From Deltaproteobacteria bacterium (lineage in GTDB: Bacteria; Desulfobacterota; RBG-13-43-22): a stretch of 40,321 nt of DNA. The DNA lies in the NCBI GenBank assembly GCA_016219065.1, contig JACRCK010000137.1, forward strand, positions 1 through 40,321. Reading direction: 5' to 3'. The position numbers and the translations under genes were made by a program. This document shows positions 1 through 7,288 of the stretch, one piece after another; position 1 is the first letter of the stretch, and each line of letters opens with the position of its first letter. The notes beneath the pieces were generated by a model that had not been told where the DNA came from, searched no databases, and saw nothing but the letters and a program-made list of their open reading frames with translations.

Positions 1-30
1 AAATTGTTCCCCTGATTTCCAGCAGGTTTT

Positions 31-114
31 TTGTAGGGAGGGGTTTTATCCCCCTCCGTCTGGGCGAACACGGGTCAATCAAGTCAAGGGTGGGGATAAA
101 CCCCTCCCCTACAA
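31..114. repeat. Imperfect inverted repeat, about 23-bp arms
   Basis: Arms at 31-53 and 92-114 are reverse complements apart from a one-base shift in two homopolymer runs. They start TTGTAGGGAGGGG and end CCCCTCCCCTACAA, with a 38-nt spacer. The arms are G/C-run rich and there is no T-tract, so it is not a simple terminator. It resembles the short palindromic repeats scattered between genes in many environmental genomes (recollection, not searched). No gene is visible in 1-292. Confidence 0.6.
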
Positions 115-248
115 CAGACTTCAATTCCTGGGCTGTTTAAAAAAGTGACCACCGCCACGCTCGCAGTGAGCACCTCCGAAGAATGAAAGTTCTGGCCAGT
201 TTGGGTTTTCGTAGATTCGATGTCCCGCCTCCTGCCCTACGTTTTAAA

Positions 249-288
249 TTCGATGTTGGACGTTGGATGTTCGATGTTGGACGTTCGT
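249..288. repeat. Tandem 16-mer repeat downstream of pckA
   Basis: The 16-mer TTCGATGTTGGACGTT occurs exactly twice, at 249-264 and 270-285, with a 21-bp period. The 23 nt at 266-288 recur exactly as the reverse complement at 2733-2755. Read in the direction of pckA, the repeat starts 4 nt after its stop codon. Nothing here looks protein coding. Function unknown; it behaves like a dispersed element that sits at gene 3' ends. Confidence 0.7.
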
Positions 289-292
289 TTTT

Positions 293-1897
293 TTAGCCTT
301 CCTTCGGGCCGGCCTTCTTAACCCCGGCGGAGACTTTGGAGGCGTACTGCTTAAAATTTTCCCGGAAACGAGCGGCCAGTTCCCGGGCCTTGCGGTCGTA
401 TTCCTTCTTGTCTTTCCAGGTGGACCGGGTGTCCAACATCTCTTGGGGAACCCCGTCACAGGCCGTGGGAACCTGCAGGTTGAAGATCGGATCCAACGCC
501 ACCGGGGCATCCTGCAGTTTTCCTTCCAGGGCCTGGCGGATCATGGCCCGGGTGTAGGCGATTTTCAGGCGTTTGCCCTTGCCGAAGGGACCGCCGGTCA
601 GGCCGGTGTTGACCAGCCAGCAGTGGACCTTGTGTCCCTGGATGCGTTCGCCCAACAGGCCGGCATAGACGGTGGGCGGCAGGGCCATGAACGGCGCCCC
701 GAAGCAGGTGCTGAACGTAGCCTGCGGTTCCTTCCCCAGACCTTTTTCGGTGCCGGCGACCTTGGCCGTGTACCCGGTCAGGAACTGGTACATGGCCTGC
801 TCGGGAGTAAGCTTGGCGATGGGCGGCAGGACCCCGAAGGCGTCATAGGTCAGCATGATGACGTTCAGCGGGTGGCCGCCAATCCCGGAACGGAGGGCCT
901 TGGGGATATGGCTGATGGGATAGGCCGCCCGGGTGTTTTCGGTCAGCGAGGCGTCGTTCAGATCGATCCGGCGGGTGATGGGATCGATGGCCACGTTTTC
1001 CAGAATGGTGCCGAATTTTCGGGTGCACTCATAGATATCCGGTTCGGCCTCTTTGGATAAACGGATGACCTTGGCATAGCAGCCCCCTTCAAAATTGAAA
1101 ACGCCGTGGTCGCTCCAGCCGTGTTCATCGTCCCCGATCAAATAGCGGTCCGGGTCGGCGGAAAGGGTCGTTTTTCCCGTTCCGGAGAGCCCGAAGAAAA
1201 TGGCCACGTCCCCTTTTTCCCCTACGTTGGCCGAACAGTGCATGGACAGCACCCGCTTTTGAGGATAGAGATAGTTCAACACGGTAAAAACCGATTTTTT
1301 TATTTCTCCGGCGTAGCTGGTTCCCCCGATAATGATCAGCTTTTTCCCGAAATTGACGATAATGAAGGCCTCCGAGTTGGTGCCGTCCCTTTCGGGATTG
1401 GCATGAAAACGCGGAACATTGATAATGGTGAACTTGGGGACGTGGGTAACGTATTCCTCCAGATTTTTGATCCGGATGAACATGTTCCGGGAAAAGAGAT
1501 TGTGCCAGGCACTTTCGGTGATGATCCGGATCGGCACCCGATATTTGAGGTCCGCCCCTACGTGGCAATCCTGCACGTACATTTCTTTCCCCTGCAGGTA
1601 GGCCAGCAGCTTATGGTAAAGGCCTTCAAATTTTTCCGCCGCCATGGGCATGTTCACCGGACTCCACCAGACTTTATCCTGGCTGGAGGCCTCCTTGACG
1701 ATCCGCTTGTCATTCGGCGATCGGCCGGTATGGTGGCCGGTCCGCACCACCAGGGGGCCCAGATGGGCCATTTCCGCTTCCCGCCGGCGAATGACTTGTT
1801 CGTATAGTTCCGGCGTGGAAAGATTCCAATAAATGGTCCCTGGATTTTTAATCCCGTGGTGTTCCAGGCCGTAACGGGGTTCTCTGGGATGATTCAT
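293..1897 (-). CDS. pckA: Phosphoenolpyruvate carboxykinase (ATP)
   Basis: Cytosolic ATP-dependent PEP carboxykinase, converting oxaloacetate and ATP to phosphoenolpyruvate, ADP and CO2; gluconeogenic, or anaplerotic in reverse. The 534-residue product has the usual family length. It shows the substrate motif RTGHHTGRSPNDK near residues 52-64, HCSANVGEKGD near 220-230, the P-loop GLSGTGKTTLS at about 236-246 and the metal/nucleotide motif LIGDDEHGW at about 253-261. The frame is open upstream to 1954, but ATG 1897 is preceded by a strong AAGGAGG 6 nt away, and the encoded MNHPREPRYGLE fits a short N-terminal arm, so I chose it. It is divergent from the tetR gene. A dispersed repeat follows the stop codon directly. 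The identification is secure. Confidence 0.97.
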   Translation of the reverse strand: MNHPREPRYGLEHHGIKNPGTIYWNLSTPELYEQVIRRREAEMAHLGPLVVRTGHHTGRSPNDKRIVKEASSQDKVWWSPVNMPMAAEKFEGLYHKLLAYLQGKEMYVQDCHVGADLKYRVPIRIITESAWHNLFSRNMFIRIKNLEEYVTHVPKFTIINVPRFHANPERDGTNSEAFIIVNFGKKLIIIGGTSYAGEIKKSVFTVLNYLYPQKRVLSMHCSANVGEKGDVAIFFGLSGTGKTTLSADPDRYLIGDDEHGWSDHGVFNFEGGCYAKVIRLSKEAEPDIYECTRKFGTILENVAIDPITRRIDLNDASLTENTRAAYPISHIPKALRSGIGGHPLNVIMLTYDAFGVLPPIAKLTPEQAMYQFLTGYTAKVAGTEKGLGKEPQATFSTCFGAPFMALPPTVYAGLLGERIQGHKVHCWLVNTGLTGGPFGKGKRLKIAYTRAMIRQALEGKLQDAPVALDPIFNLQVPTACDGVPQEMLDTRSTWKDKKEYDRKARELAARFRENFKQYASKVSAGVKKAGPKEG

Positions 1898-1980
1898 CCT
1901 TTTCCTCCTTTGATGGCGGCCCCCGTGCTCCCATTGCTTCACGCCAAGAGCCATCCTTAGATTTTTTATCCTAGGGTTAA

Positions 1981-2009
1981 ATTTTAACTCGGGCCGTCAC
2001 GGGGAGCAA
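1981..2009 (-). promoter_or_regulatory. Candidate sigma-70 promoter for pckA
   Basis: On the minus strand TTGCTC (2004-2009) and TAAAAT (1981-1986) are separated by exactly 17 nt. This would give a leader of roughly 75 nt before the pckA start at 1897. Consensus match only. Confidence 0.5.
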
Positions 2010-2056
2010 TTGTTTTTTCAGGAAAAAAGATCCCGGACGGCTGAAAAATAAATTGC

Positions 2057-2096
2057 TTGACCTGCGGGGGCCAAGGGTTTAAAGTGAACATGTTCA
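2057..2096 (+). promoter_or_regulatory. tetR promoter with palindromic operator
   Basis: TTGACC at 2057-2062 and TAAAGT at 2080-2085 are spaced by 17 nt, a good sigma-70 match. The 12-bp perfect palindrome TGAACATGTTCA (2085-2096) touches the -10 element and covers the expected transcription start. A palindrome in this place upstream of a TetR gene is the standard layout for autorepression (inference). Confidence 0.6.
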
Positions 2097-2128
2097 TTAA
2101 GAGAACGTGATCATTGAAAGACCGGACC

Positions 2129-2731
2129 ATGAAACCACCAATTTCCCGCCGTCAGCTTCAAAAGGAAGATACCCGCCGGATCATCCGGGAGGCCGCTTAC
2201 CGCCTGTTTGCCGAAGAGGGGTATGAGCAAACGACCATGCGCGCCCTGGCCCAAAAAGCCGGGGTCGGACTGGGGACCATTTTCAAGCATTTCCCGGACA
2301 AGCCGTCCCTGCTGGTGGCCGCCTTCCAGGAAGACCTGGGCCGGGTCGTGCAGGAGGCCTTCCGGACCAGGCCCAAAAAGGGGCTCGGGCGGCAGCTCCT
2401 TCATCTAACCGAAAAAATTTATGATTTTTATGGGAACCATCCCCGCTTTTCCCGCACCCTGGTCAAGGAAGGGTTATTCCTGGAAGGCGGTTACGGTCAA
2501 ATCCTTGATACGCAGTTGCTGACCTTTCTTCAGGACGTCGCGGAGTTGATCCGGCAGGCGGTGGAAAACGGGGAGCTGTCTGCGGAAACCAACCCCGTCG
2601 AAGGGGCCCTGGTTTTCGGATCGTTTTATTTCTCGGGGCTGGTCATGGGACTCAAGCAGCCGGTCTTCGATGTCCGGGCGCAGGTGAAATTGGTCGGGAC
2701 CCTGCTGGATGGGTACTTAATACGAAAATAA
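2129..2731 (+). CDS. TetR/AcrR family transcriptional regulator
   Basis: DNA-binding repressor of about 200 residues. The N-terminal helix-turn-helix spans residues 8-57 with classic family patterns: TRRIIREAAYRLFAEEGYE, then TTMRALAQKAGVGLGTIFKHF. The remaining all-helical domain would bind an inducer or dimerise; its ligand cannot be read from the sequence. I chose ATG 2129; an in-frame TTG at 2114 is possible and neither has a strong Shine-Dalgarno. It is divergent from pckA, and the methyltransferase at 2874 follows on the same strand after 142 nt of repeat sequence, so it may regulate itself, that methyltransferase, or both. Family assignment is firm; target is unknown. Confidence 0.93.
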   Translation: MKPPISRRQLQKEDTRRIIREAAYRLFAEEGYEQTTMRALAQKAGVGLGTIFKHFPDKPSLLVAAFQEDLGRVVQEAFRTRPKKGLGRQLLHLTEKIYDFYGNHPRFSRTLVKEGLFLEGGYGQILDTQLLTFLQDVAELIRQAVENGELSAETNPVEGALVFGSFYFSGLVMGLKQPVFDVRAQVKLVGTLLDGYLIRK

Positions 2732-2732
2732 G

Positions 2733-2755
2733 ACGAACGTCCAACATCGAACATC
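2733..2755 (+). repeat. Second copy of the 23-nt gene-end repeat
   Basis: Exact reverse complement of 266-288. It begins one base after the TAA stop (2729-2731) of tetR, the same relation to a 3' gene end as the copy behind pckA. Confidence 0.7.
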
Positions 2756-2761
2756 GAAGGG

Positions 2762-2797
2762 TGTAGCACAGCCGCCCTCGGCTGTGTCCCTACGGTT
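2762..2797. repeat. Hairpin repeat with CACAGCCG/CGGCTGTG stem
   Basis: A perfect 8-bp stem CACAGCCG (2767-2774) and CGGCTGTG (2779-2786) encloses CCCT. Outer GTAG and CTAC bases can extend the pairing across small bulges. No T-run follows. Likely a dispersed palindromic repeat; it may also help end the tetR transcript. Confidence 0.5.
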
Positions 2798-2873
2798 GCT
2801 ATTTTCATGCTTCGCTGGTGGCCGCAGGCTAGCCGGCGGAAAAAAACTTCCGGCCTGAAAGGATGGCGAAAAA

Positions 2874-3890
2874 ATGAGGCTCAAATATGTGCTTTCCCTG
2901 TTGCGGATCATGAAAATCCCTGGCTTTTTCCCGCTGATGAAGGATTGGCAGGCGTTGGTGCGGCTCCATTTCATCTATGCGGCCTTGGAAGCCGGCCTGC
3001 TGGAAGCCCTGAGCACTCCGCTCTCCCGGGATGATTGTATCCGCCAGTTGAAAATTTCCCGGCCGGAGCTCCTCGATGCGCTGCTGGACGTGGGGCTGGC
3101 TTCCGGAGAGCTGGCCCGCAGAGACGGAAAATTCAGCCTCCGGGGGAAGAGATCGCAGGCGATGACCGGCAGGGCCGGCGATATGCTGTCGGCCATGGTC
3201 CAGGCGAACATCACCTATTACCATGCGGCCTATTTCCACGCTGCCGAACGCCTGCAAGGCGCCCCTTTGGGTGACGATCTCGAAAAAATCGGGGACCTGG
3301 TGGCCCGGTTCTCCAAAATCGGTGAGCCCGTCATCAAACAATTTCTAACCGGCCTGGCGACCGGGAAAAAACCGATGCGGGTCCTCGATGTGGGCTGCGG
3401 TTCCGGAATTCATCTGAAAACGATTGCGGAGGTCAATCCGGAGGCCACCGGGATCGGCGTCGACGTCGATCCCCAGGTGGTCGAACAGGGGCGGTCGAAT
3501 ATGAAAGCGTGGGTTTTAGGAGAGCGGTTTCAGATTGTGGCTGGGGATATCCGTCTTGCTCCCGGCGAAGCGGGAGGTCCTTTTGATCTGGTTACCCTCT
3601 TGAATATTCTCTATTACTTTCCCCCGCCGGAACGTCTGGGGTTGTTACGTCAGCTGCGCTCCCTGCTGTCCGAGCAGGGCAGGCTCGCCCTGGCCATGAA
3701 TTTCCATGGCCGGGGAAAGGACCTGGCCTCGGCCCATCTGAACCTGGTCAATTGCTCCCTGAAAGGGTTGGAGCCCCTGCCGGACCTCGATGAAACAGCG
3801 TTACTCCTGAAAGACGCGGGGTTTAGCCGGGTCGAAATCCAGAACCTGATACCGGGGAGTTCCTATTACGGGATGGCCGCCGAACCGTAA
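2874..3890 (+). CDS. SAM-dependent methyltransferase with N-terminal winged-helix-like domain
   Basis: Probable cytosolic class I methyltransferase of 338 residues. Residues 25-95 look like the helical/winged-helix dimerisation region of small-molecule O-methyltransferases (WQALVRLHFIYAALEAGLLE, then a helix rich in R/L). The SAM-binding motif I VLDVGCGSG is at about 170-178 and an acidic GVDVD follows at about 195. The C-terminal half continues the Rossmann fold (FDLVTLLNILYYF as the post-motif strand). ATG 2874 has AAGGATGG about 9 nt upstream. Substrate cannot be inferred. It follows a TetR gene and may be part of its regulon. Confidence 0.85.
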   Translation: MRLKYVLSLLRIMKIPGFFPLMKDWQALVRLHFIYAALEAGLLEALSTPLSRDDCIRQLKISRPELLDALLDVGLASGELARRDGKFSLRGKRSQAMTGRAGDMLSAMVQANITYYHAAYFHAAERLQGAPLGDDLEKIGDLVARFSKIGEPVIKQFLTGLATGKKPMRVLDVGCGSGIHLKTIAEVNPEATGIGVDVDPQVVEQGRSNMKAWVLGERFQIVAGDIRLAPGEAGGPFDLVTLLNILYYFPPPERLGLLRQLRSLLSEQGRLALAMNFHGRGKDLASAHLNLVNCSLKGLEPLPDLDETALLLKDAGFSRVEIQNLIPGSSYYGMAAEP

Positions 3891-3908
3891 AAGAAACCGG
3901 CCGGAAGA

Positions 3909-3944
3909 GGAACATGATTCGTTGTGAATCGTTTCCTGGTTTTT
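3909..3944 (+). terminator. Candidate intrinsic terminator after the methyltransferase gene
   Basis: GGAACATGATTC (3909-3920) pairs, with a bulge, to GAATCGTTTCC (3926-3936), and a TTTTT run follows at 3940-3944. It overlaps the last codon of the convergent lipoprotein gene, so it may serve only the plus strand. Confidence 0.45.
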
Positions 3945-4467
3945 AATCCTGGGTACTGATACTGATGCCGCCGCTTTTTTCTTTTTCATTGAACATGGCC
4001 ATAATCAGCAGTTTGCCTTTGGTGGCCTGAATCATACCCCCCTCGGCGGTGGATATGGTGGACAGGGATTTCCAGCCCGCGGCCTCCAGTTTTTTGCCAT
4101 AATTTTGCAGGGACCCGGTCTCGATCGCTTCCAGAACCACGTTCCACGATTGTTTGCCCCCCTGGGTGGAGCGGGTGACTCCTTTGATTTTTCCCTGGGC
4201 AAAGGCCGGCACATCGGCCGGGAGGTCCTTGGGCCAACTGCCTTCCTGGCCGAAAGAGATCTCGCTTTGCCCATCGCCGGTTTTCACCGTGACCTTCCCC
4301 TGTTGGAGGTCCACATCGGCCTTGTGCCCGGTGGCCTTTTCCAGGGCCTTTTCGGCGATTTGTTCCTGGGCGCTTTTCCCGGAACAGGCGGCCAGGGTCA
4401 GCATGATAGCCGCTCCCAGGGTCAGGATCAGCCGGCCGGATCGCCATAACAGTTGGGTCTTCTTCAT
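3943..4467 (-). CDS. Small lipoprotein of unknown function
   Basis: 174-residue precursor with a Lys/Arg-containing N-terminus, a hydrophobic stretch and a lipobox LAAC with Cys near residue 28, so a lipid-anchored periplasmic protein is expected. The mature part has a helix (AQEQIAEKALEKATG) and a beta-rich segment with the pattern VDLQQGKVTVKTGDGQ. That pattern is often seen in small lipoproteins that begin with an amphipathic helix followed by a short beta hairpin. The rest (SWPKDLPADVPAFAQGKI) resembles the P-x-D-x-P linker seen in the same kind of protein. GGAGGA 7 nt before ATG 4467 supports the start. It is convergent with the methyltransferase and downstream of the DUF362 gene. I do not recognise a function. 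Confidence 0.8.
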   Translation of the reverse strand: MKKTQLLWRSGRLILTLGAAIMLTLAACSGKSAQEQIAEKALEKATGHKADVDLQQGKVTVKTGDGQSEISFGQEGSWPKDLPADVPAFAQGKIKGVTRSTQGGKQSWNVVLEAIETGSLQNYGKKLEAAGWKSLSTISTAEGGMIQATKGKLLIMAMFNEKEKSGGISISTQD

Positions 4468-4492
4468 TGTAGGCTCCTCCGATAAATAACTA

Positions 4493-4506
4493 TGATATTC
4501 ATATCA
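4493..4506. promoter_or_regulatory. Palindrome TGATAT-tc-ATATCA upstream of the lipoprotein gene
   Basis: Perfect 6-bp arms with a 2-nt centre, 26 nt upstream of the lipoprotein start. The sequence is more AT-rich than its surroundings. Candidate operator or part of a promoter for 3943-4467; no regulator is assigned. Confidence 0.35.
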
Positions 4507-4608
4507 ACGATGGGTGATGAAGTTTTTGACTTTTCCCGGCGCGCTCATAAAAGATCGTTTGTTCATCCGTTCGTAGCAGACGGCGGTGATCCGCTGTTCG
4601 GCAAGGGT

Positions 4609-5499
4609 TTAGACCAGGGCATCCTCCTGCCAGCCCAGCCGGATGATCTCGATCCGGTTCAGGTCGCTGGGACCGAGGCGGTATTTCTTGTCGGCGGCGG
4701 CGATGTGGATCGGCTGGACGTCCAGTTCCCGGTCTTCCCCGAAAAAGGCGATTCGTTTCTTGCGGAGCAGCTCTGCCCCCACGGCATCGACCGACACCGG
4801 GTTGGTGCCTACGATCAAGCCTTGATAAGGCCAGAAATAGCGCCGATCAACCGAATGGGGTCCGCGGCCGTAGAACTGGGGGGTGAGGGCCACGAGGATG
4901 TTCAGCCGGGTCTTGCCCTTGATCTCGGGCCGGGTCCAGATCTTGCCCAGGTCGGAGCAGGCCTCCCCGTGGTACATCCAGGGGAAGCGGACGAACATGA
5001 TGTAGTTTTTCAGGCAACTGCCCATTCCCGACCAGTGATGGACGCGCACGGGGCGGACATTGACCAGGGCGGTGGCCTTCAGGAAAACCGGGTTGTCGCG
5101 TACGCCGCGGTCATCGACGGCCAGGGCCGCTTCCGGAATGCCCATTGCGAGCAGCCGGCGGCGGATGGCCTCCTCCATCTCCTTCGGGGTGGACAGGTGG
5201 GTCCAGACATTGGTCTTGATGCCCACCACATCCTTTTTGTTGAAGAAACGCTGCCAGGCCGGACCGCTGCTTTGCTCGCCCGCCAGGGTGCGGACAGCCT
5301 CGTCGAGCATATTCTGGAGGATGGTTTCATTCACCCGCCCGTCGGGGGCGAGTACCTGGGAATCCCGGATCAGGACCACCCGGGCCCGTTCCTCGGCCCC
5401 CGTATCCGGGGGAAGGGACGCGCCCAGGCCCAAGGTCATCGCCAGGCCGGCGGTCCCCCTTAAGAAGTCGCGGCGCGTCACTGCGGATTTTTTCTTCAT
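4609..5499 (-). CDS. Tat-exported DUF362 domain protein
   Basis: 296 residues. The N-terminus MKKKSAVTRRDFLRG carries a twin-arginine motif (R9-R10) followed by a hydrophobic segment, so folded export by the Tat system is expected. The body matches the DUF362 pattern: VGIKTNVW, the VDDRGVRDNP segment, a central MGSCLKNYIMF stretch and C-terminal TNPVSVDAVGAELL. The family function is undefined; members are often iron-sulfur linked, but no cysteine-rich ferredoxin motif is present here. ATG 5499 overlaps the stop of the upstream gene (ATGA), and AAAGGAAA precedes it, so the two are translationally coupled. A more upstream start (5535) would bury the Tat motif and is less likely. Confidence 0.85.
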   Translation of the reverse strand: MKKKSAVTRRDFLRGTAGLAMTLGLGASLPPDTGAEERARVVLIRDSQVLAPDGRVNETILQNMLDEAVRTLAGEQSSGPAWQRFFNKKDVVGIKTNVWTHLSTPKEMEEAIRRRLLAMGIPEAALAVDDRGVRDNPVFLKATALVNVRPVRVHHWSGMGSCLKNYIMFVRFPWMYHGEACSDLGKIWTRPEIKGKTRLNILVALTPQFYGRGPHSVDRRYFWPYQGLIVGTNPVSVDAVGAELLRKKRIAFFGEDRELDVQPIHIAAADKKYRLGPSDLNRIEIIRLGWQEDALV

Positions 5500-6389
5500 C
5501 GTTTTTCCTTTTTGAATTTTTCCAGTGTACCGCACAACAGCCGCTCGGCCTCGGCCGGTTCCCCGGCCCCGAAAACGACCACCACAAAATTTTGATACCG
5601 GTCCGCCTTGGTCCAGGCGCCGTCCTCCGTCCGAACGGCCAGGCCGGCGGGGCCGCTCTCCGGCAGATAAGCGGACTGGAAGCCGGCTAGGGCCGATCGG
5701 GCCCTAGCGGCGGTGGGATAGCGCAGCAACAGGAGGCGGAGCCGGTTTTTCTCGCCGGGATACTGGGCGAGCAGGGCCTGGACGTCCGGTCCCAGCCGGA
5801 GAAGGTTCTGATGGGAAATAAAAAAACACCGATTTAACAACACGTGGCTGCGGACGAAGCAGACCCGGTTCGGCGGGGGCAGCGGGTCTTGATCCGGAAG
5901 CAGGCCCAGTAATCGGGGCGGCAGGCCGGTCGCTTTAATCCCCTTGGCCAGTTCCCGCCCCAGAGTAAGCACGGCCTCCTCCAGCTCCCGGCCGGTTCCG
6001 TTTCCCAGAACGGTCACGAAATAAGGACCTTTCCAGAAACGCAGCAGGCTGCCGCCGAACTCCGATCCCTGGCCGATGCCGACTTCCGGGTCCTGACGCT
6101 CCAGAGAGAAAACGCCGTAAGCGTCCGCGGCGGAACCCAGGAGGTACACCTCGGCCAGGATATCCGGATGGCCGGGGCGAATATAACGACAGGCCTTTAC
6201 CTCTTGGAAGCCATAGGCCAGGTAGACCTCCGCCGCCCCGTCAATATGTTCGTAAAGGGCTTTCCCGGCAAAGCGTCCCTCCGCGCCGTCCCACTTCCAG
6301 TTGGCGGCCTCGGGCGGCCATATAAATTTCATGGTCACTTTTCCTTTTTCGGCGGGGTGCCCGGACAGAGGCAGCAACAACGAGGCCAT
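5496..6389 (-). CDS. Exported DUF6599-like protein
   Basis: Probable periplasmic protein of about 297 residues from ATG 6389. The hydrophobic N-terminus (LLSLFFMASLLLPLSGHPA) looks like a signal peptide. The body has the features I associate with DUF6599: GKALYEHIDGAAEVYLAYGF, then CRYIRPGHPD, then a strand-rich tail with YQNFVVVVFG. The frame is open to 6578, but that would leave only 27 nt to the divergent antitoxin region and add an atypical Arg/Gly-rich extension. The true start could also be a nearby TTG just after GGAGAG. The gene overlaps the DUF362 gene by 4 nt, and the pair probably act together. Biochemical role is unknown. Confidence 0.72.
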   Translation of the reverse strand: MASLLLPLSGHPAEKGKVTMKFIWPPEAANWKWDGAEGRFAGKALYEHIDGAAEVYLAYGFQEVKACRYIRPGHPDILAEVYLLGSAADAYGVFSLERQDPEVGIGQGSEFGGSLLRFWKGPYFVTVLGNGTGRELEEAVLTLGRELAKGIKATGLPPRLLGLLPDQDPLPPPNRVCFVRSHVLLNRCFFISHQNLLRLGPDVQALLAQYPGEKNRLRLLLLRYPTAARARSALAGFQSAYLPESGPAGLAVRTEDGAWTKADRYQNFVVVVFGAGEPAEAERLLCGTLEKFKKEKR

Positions 6390-6544
6390 AAAAAATAAAG
6401 ACAAAAGCTCTCCGGGCCGCCAGGATCGTTTGGCCCCGGTTCCCCCGGTTCGTCCACGACCGGCCGCTGAAGGATCATTTTTCAGGATCAGACGAAAGAC
6501 CCGGAAATTCCCGTTCAATAATTTCTTCCCTTCTCCGAACAACC

Positions 6545-6571
6545 GTGCTACATTTTTAAATAATGTGCCAC
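6545..6571. promoter_or_regulatory. Imperfect inverted repeat upstream of the antitoxin gene
   Basis: GTGCTACATT (6545-6554) and AATGTGCCAC (6562-6571) match at 8 of 10 positions as inverted arms around an AT-rich 7-nt centre, 52 nt before the antitoxin start. Phd-type antitoxins repress their own promoters through such palindromes, so this is a candidate operator (inference). Confidence 0.45.
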
Positions 6572-6622
6572 ATCCCACTGTCCGGATCTTTATTTTAATG
6601 GGAAATGAACAGGAATGCCATC

Positions 6623-6850
6623 ATGAAACAGCTTAATATCCGAGAGGCCCGCCAATCCCTTTCCAGCCTGGAACGGATACTGGCCGAAGAAGGCGAGATC
6701 ACCATAACCCGGCGGGGGGAACCGATCGCCAGGGTGGTTCCGGTGGCCCCCACCGGAAAGATCCCCTCCCACCAGAGCCTGCGACAAAAAATGACCCGCT
6801 TGGAAAAGGGCAGCGAAGCACTGATTCGCGCCGAACGGGACCTGCGATGA
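6623..6850 (+). CDS. Phd/YefM-family antitoxin
   Basis: 75-residue antitoxin whose N-terminal domain binds DNA and whose C-terminal tail would wrap the cognate toxin. The start MKQLNIREARQSLSSL and the segment ITITRRGEPIARVVPV are the standard Phd/YefM pattern, and the tail is charged and helical. I chose ATG 6623, preceded by AGGA at an 8-nt spacing; an ATG at 6605 would add six residues with no ribosome site. The stop overlaps the toxin start by 4 nt. With a PIN toxin this forms a mixed Phd-VapC type II module. Confidence 0.9.
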   Translation: MKQLNIREARQSLSSLERILAEEGEITITRRGEPIARVVPVAPTGKIPSHQSLRQKMTRLEKGSEALIRAERDLR

Positions 6851-7284
6851 GTCGAACGGCCTATTTCGATACCAGCGCCCTGGCCAAGTGGTATATTAAC
6901 GAAAAGGGCTCCGAGGCAGTTGAAAAATATATACTGGAGCAGGGTCCCGTGGCCATCAGCGATCTGACCATTGTTGAAATGAGGTCCCTCTTGGCCCGAC
7001 GGCGCCGGGAAAAACATTTTGATTCCGCCCTGGAAATGGAAATATTTTCGACCTTTCAGGAAGACCTTCGAAAAAAGAACATCGTTTGCCATTCTTTACC
7101 GTACGGGTTGGCGGCCGCGGCCGTCCATCTCCTGAATCGGTTTCCTCAGTTTTCCCTGGCCACCCTGGACGCACTGCATTTGGCCCTGGTGGGGGAGGTC
7201 GGTCTGGAAACGTTGGCCACCGCGGACCGGGTTATGTCCAAAGCGGCCGAGGCCATGGGCTTAAAGGTTATCCGGTTCCATTGA
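6847..7284 (+). CDS. PIN-domain toxin (VapC-like ribonuclease)
   Basis: 145-residue PIN domain, predicted Mg-dependent endoribonuclease. The acidic centre is visible: Asp in YFDTSAL (residue 8), Glu in TIVEMRS (about residue 45), Asp in ATLDALHLA and Asp in ATADRVM. ATG 6847 overlaps the antitoxin stop (ATGA), giving translational coupling. The glycerol kinase gene starts 5 nt after its stop with no ribosome site of its own. The RNA target cannot be predicted. Confidence 0.92.
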   Translation: MSRTAYFDTSALAKWYINEKGSEAVEKYILEQGPVAISDLTIVEMRSLLARRRREKHFDSALEMEIFSTFQEDLRKKNIVCHSLPYGLAAAAVHLLNRFPQFSLATLDALHLALVGEVGLETLATADRVMSKAAEAMGLKVIRFH

Positions 7285-7288
7285 AACC

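Noticed and set aside
263-1060. Long plus-strand ORF opposite pckA
   Set aside because: Fully antisense to the well-supported PEP carboxykinase; the GC-rich codon bias of pckA opens this frame. No ribosome site or known motif.
4504-4608. In-frame 34-codon extension after the TAA of the DUF362 gene
   Set aside because: The extension has no family signal and the C-terminus GWQEDALV is a plausible natural end; an open stretch this short is not unusual here.
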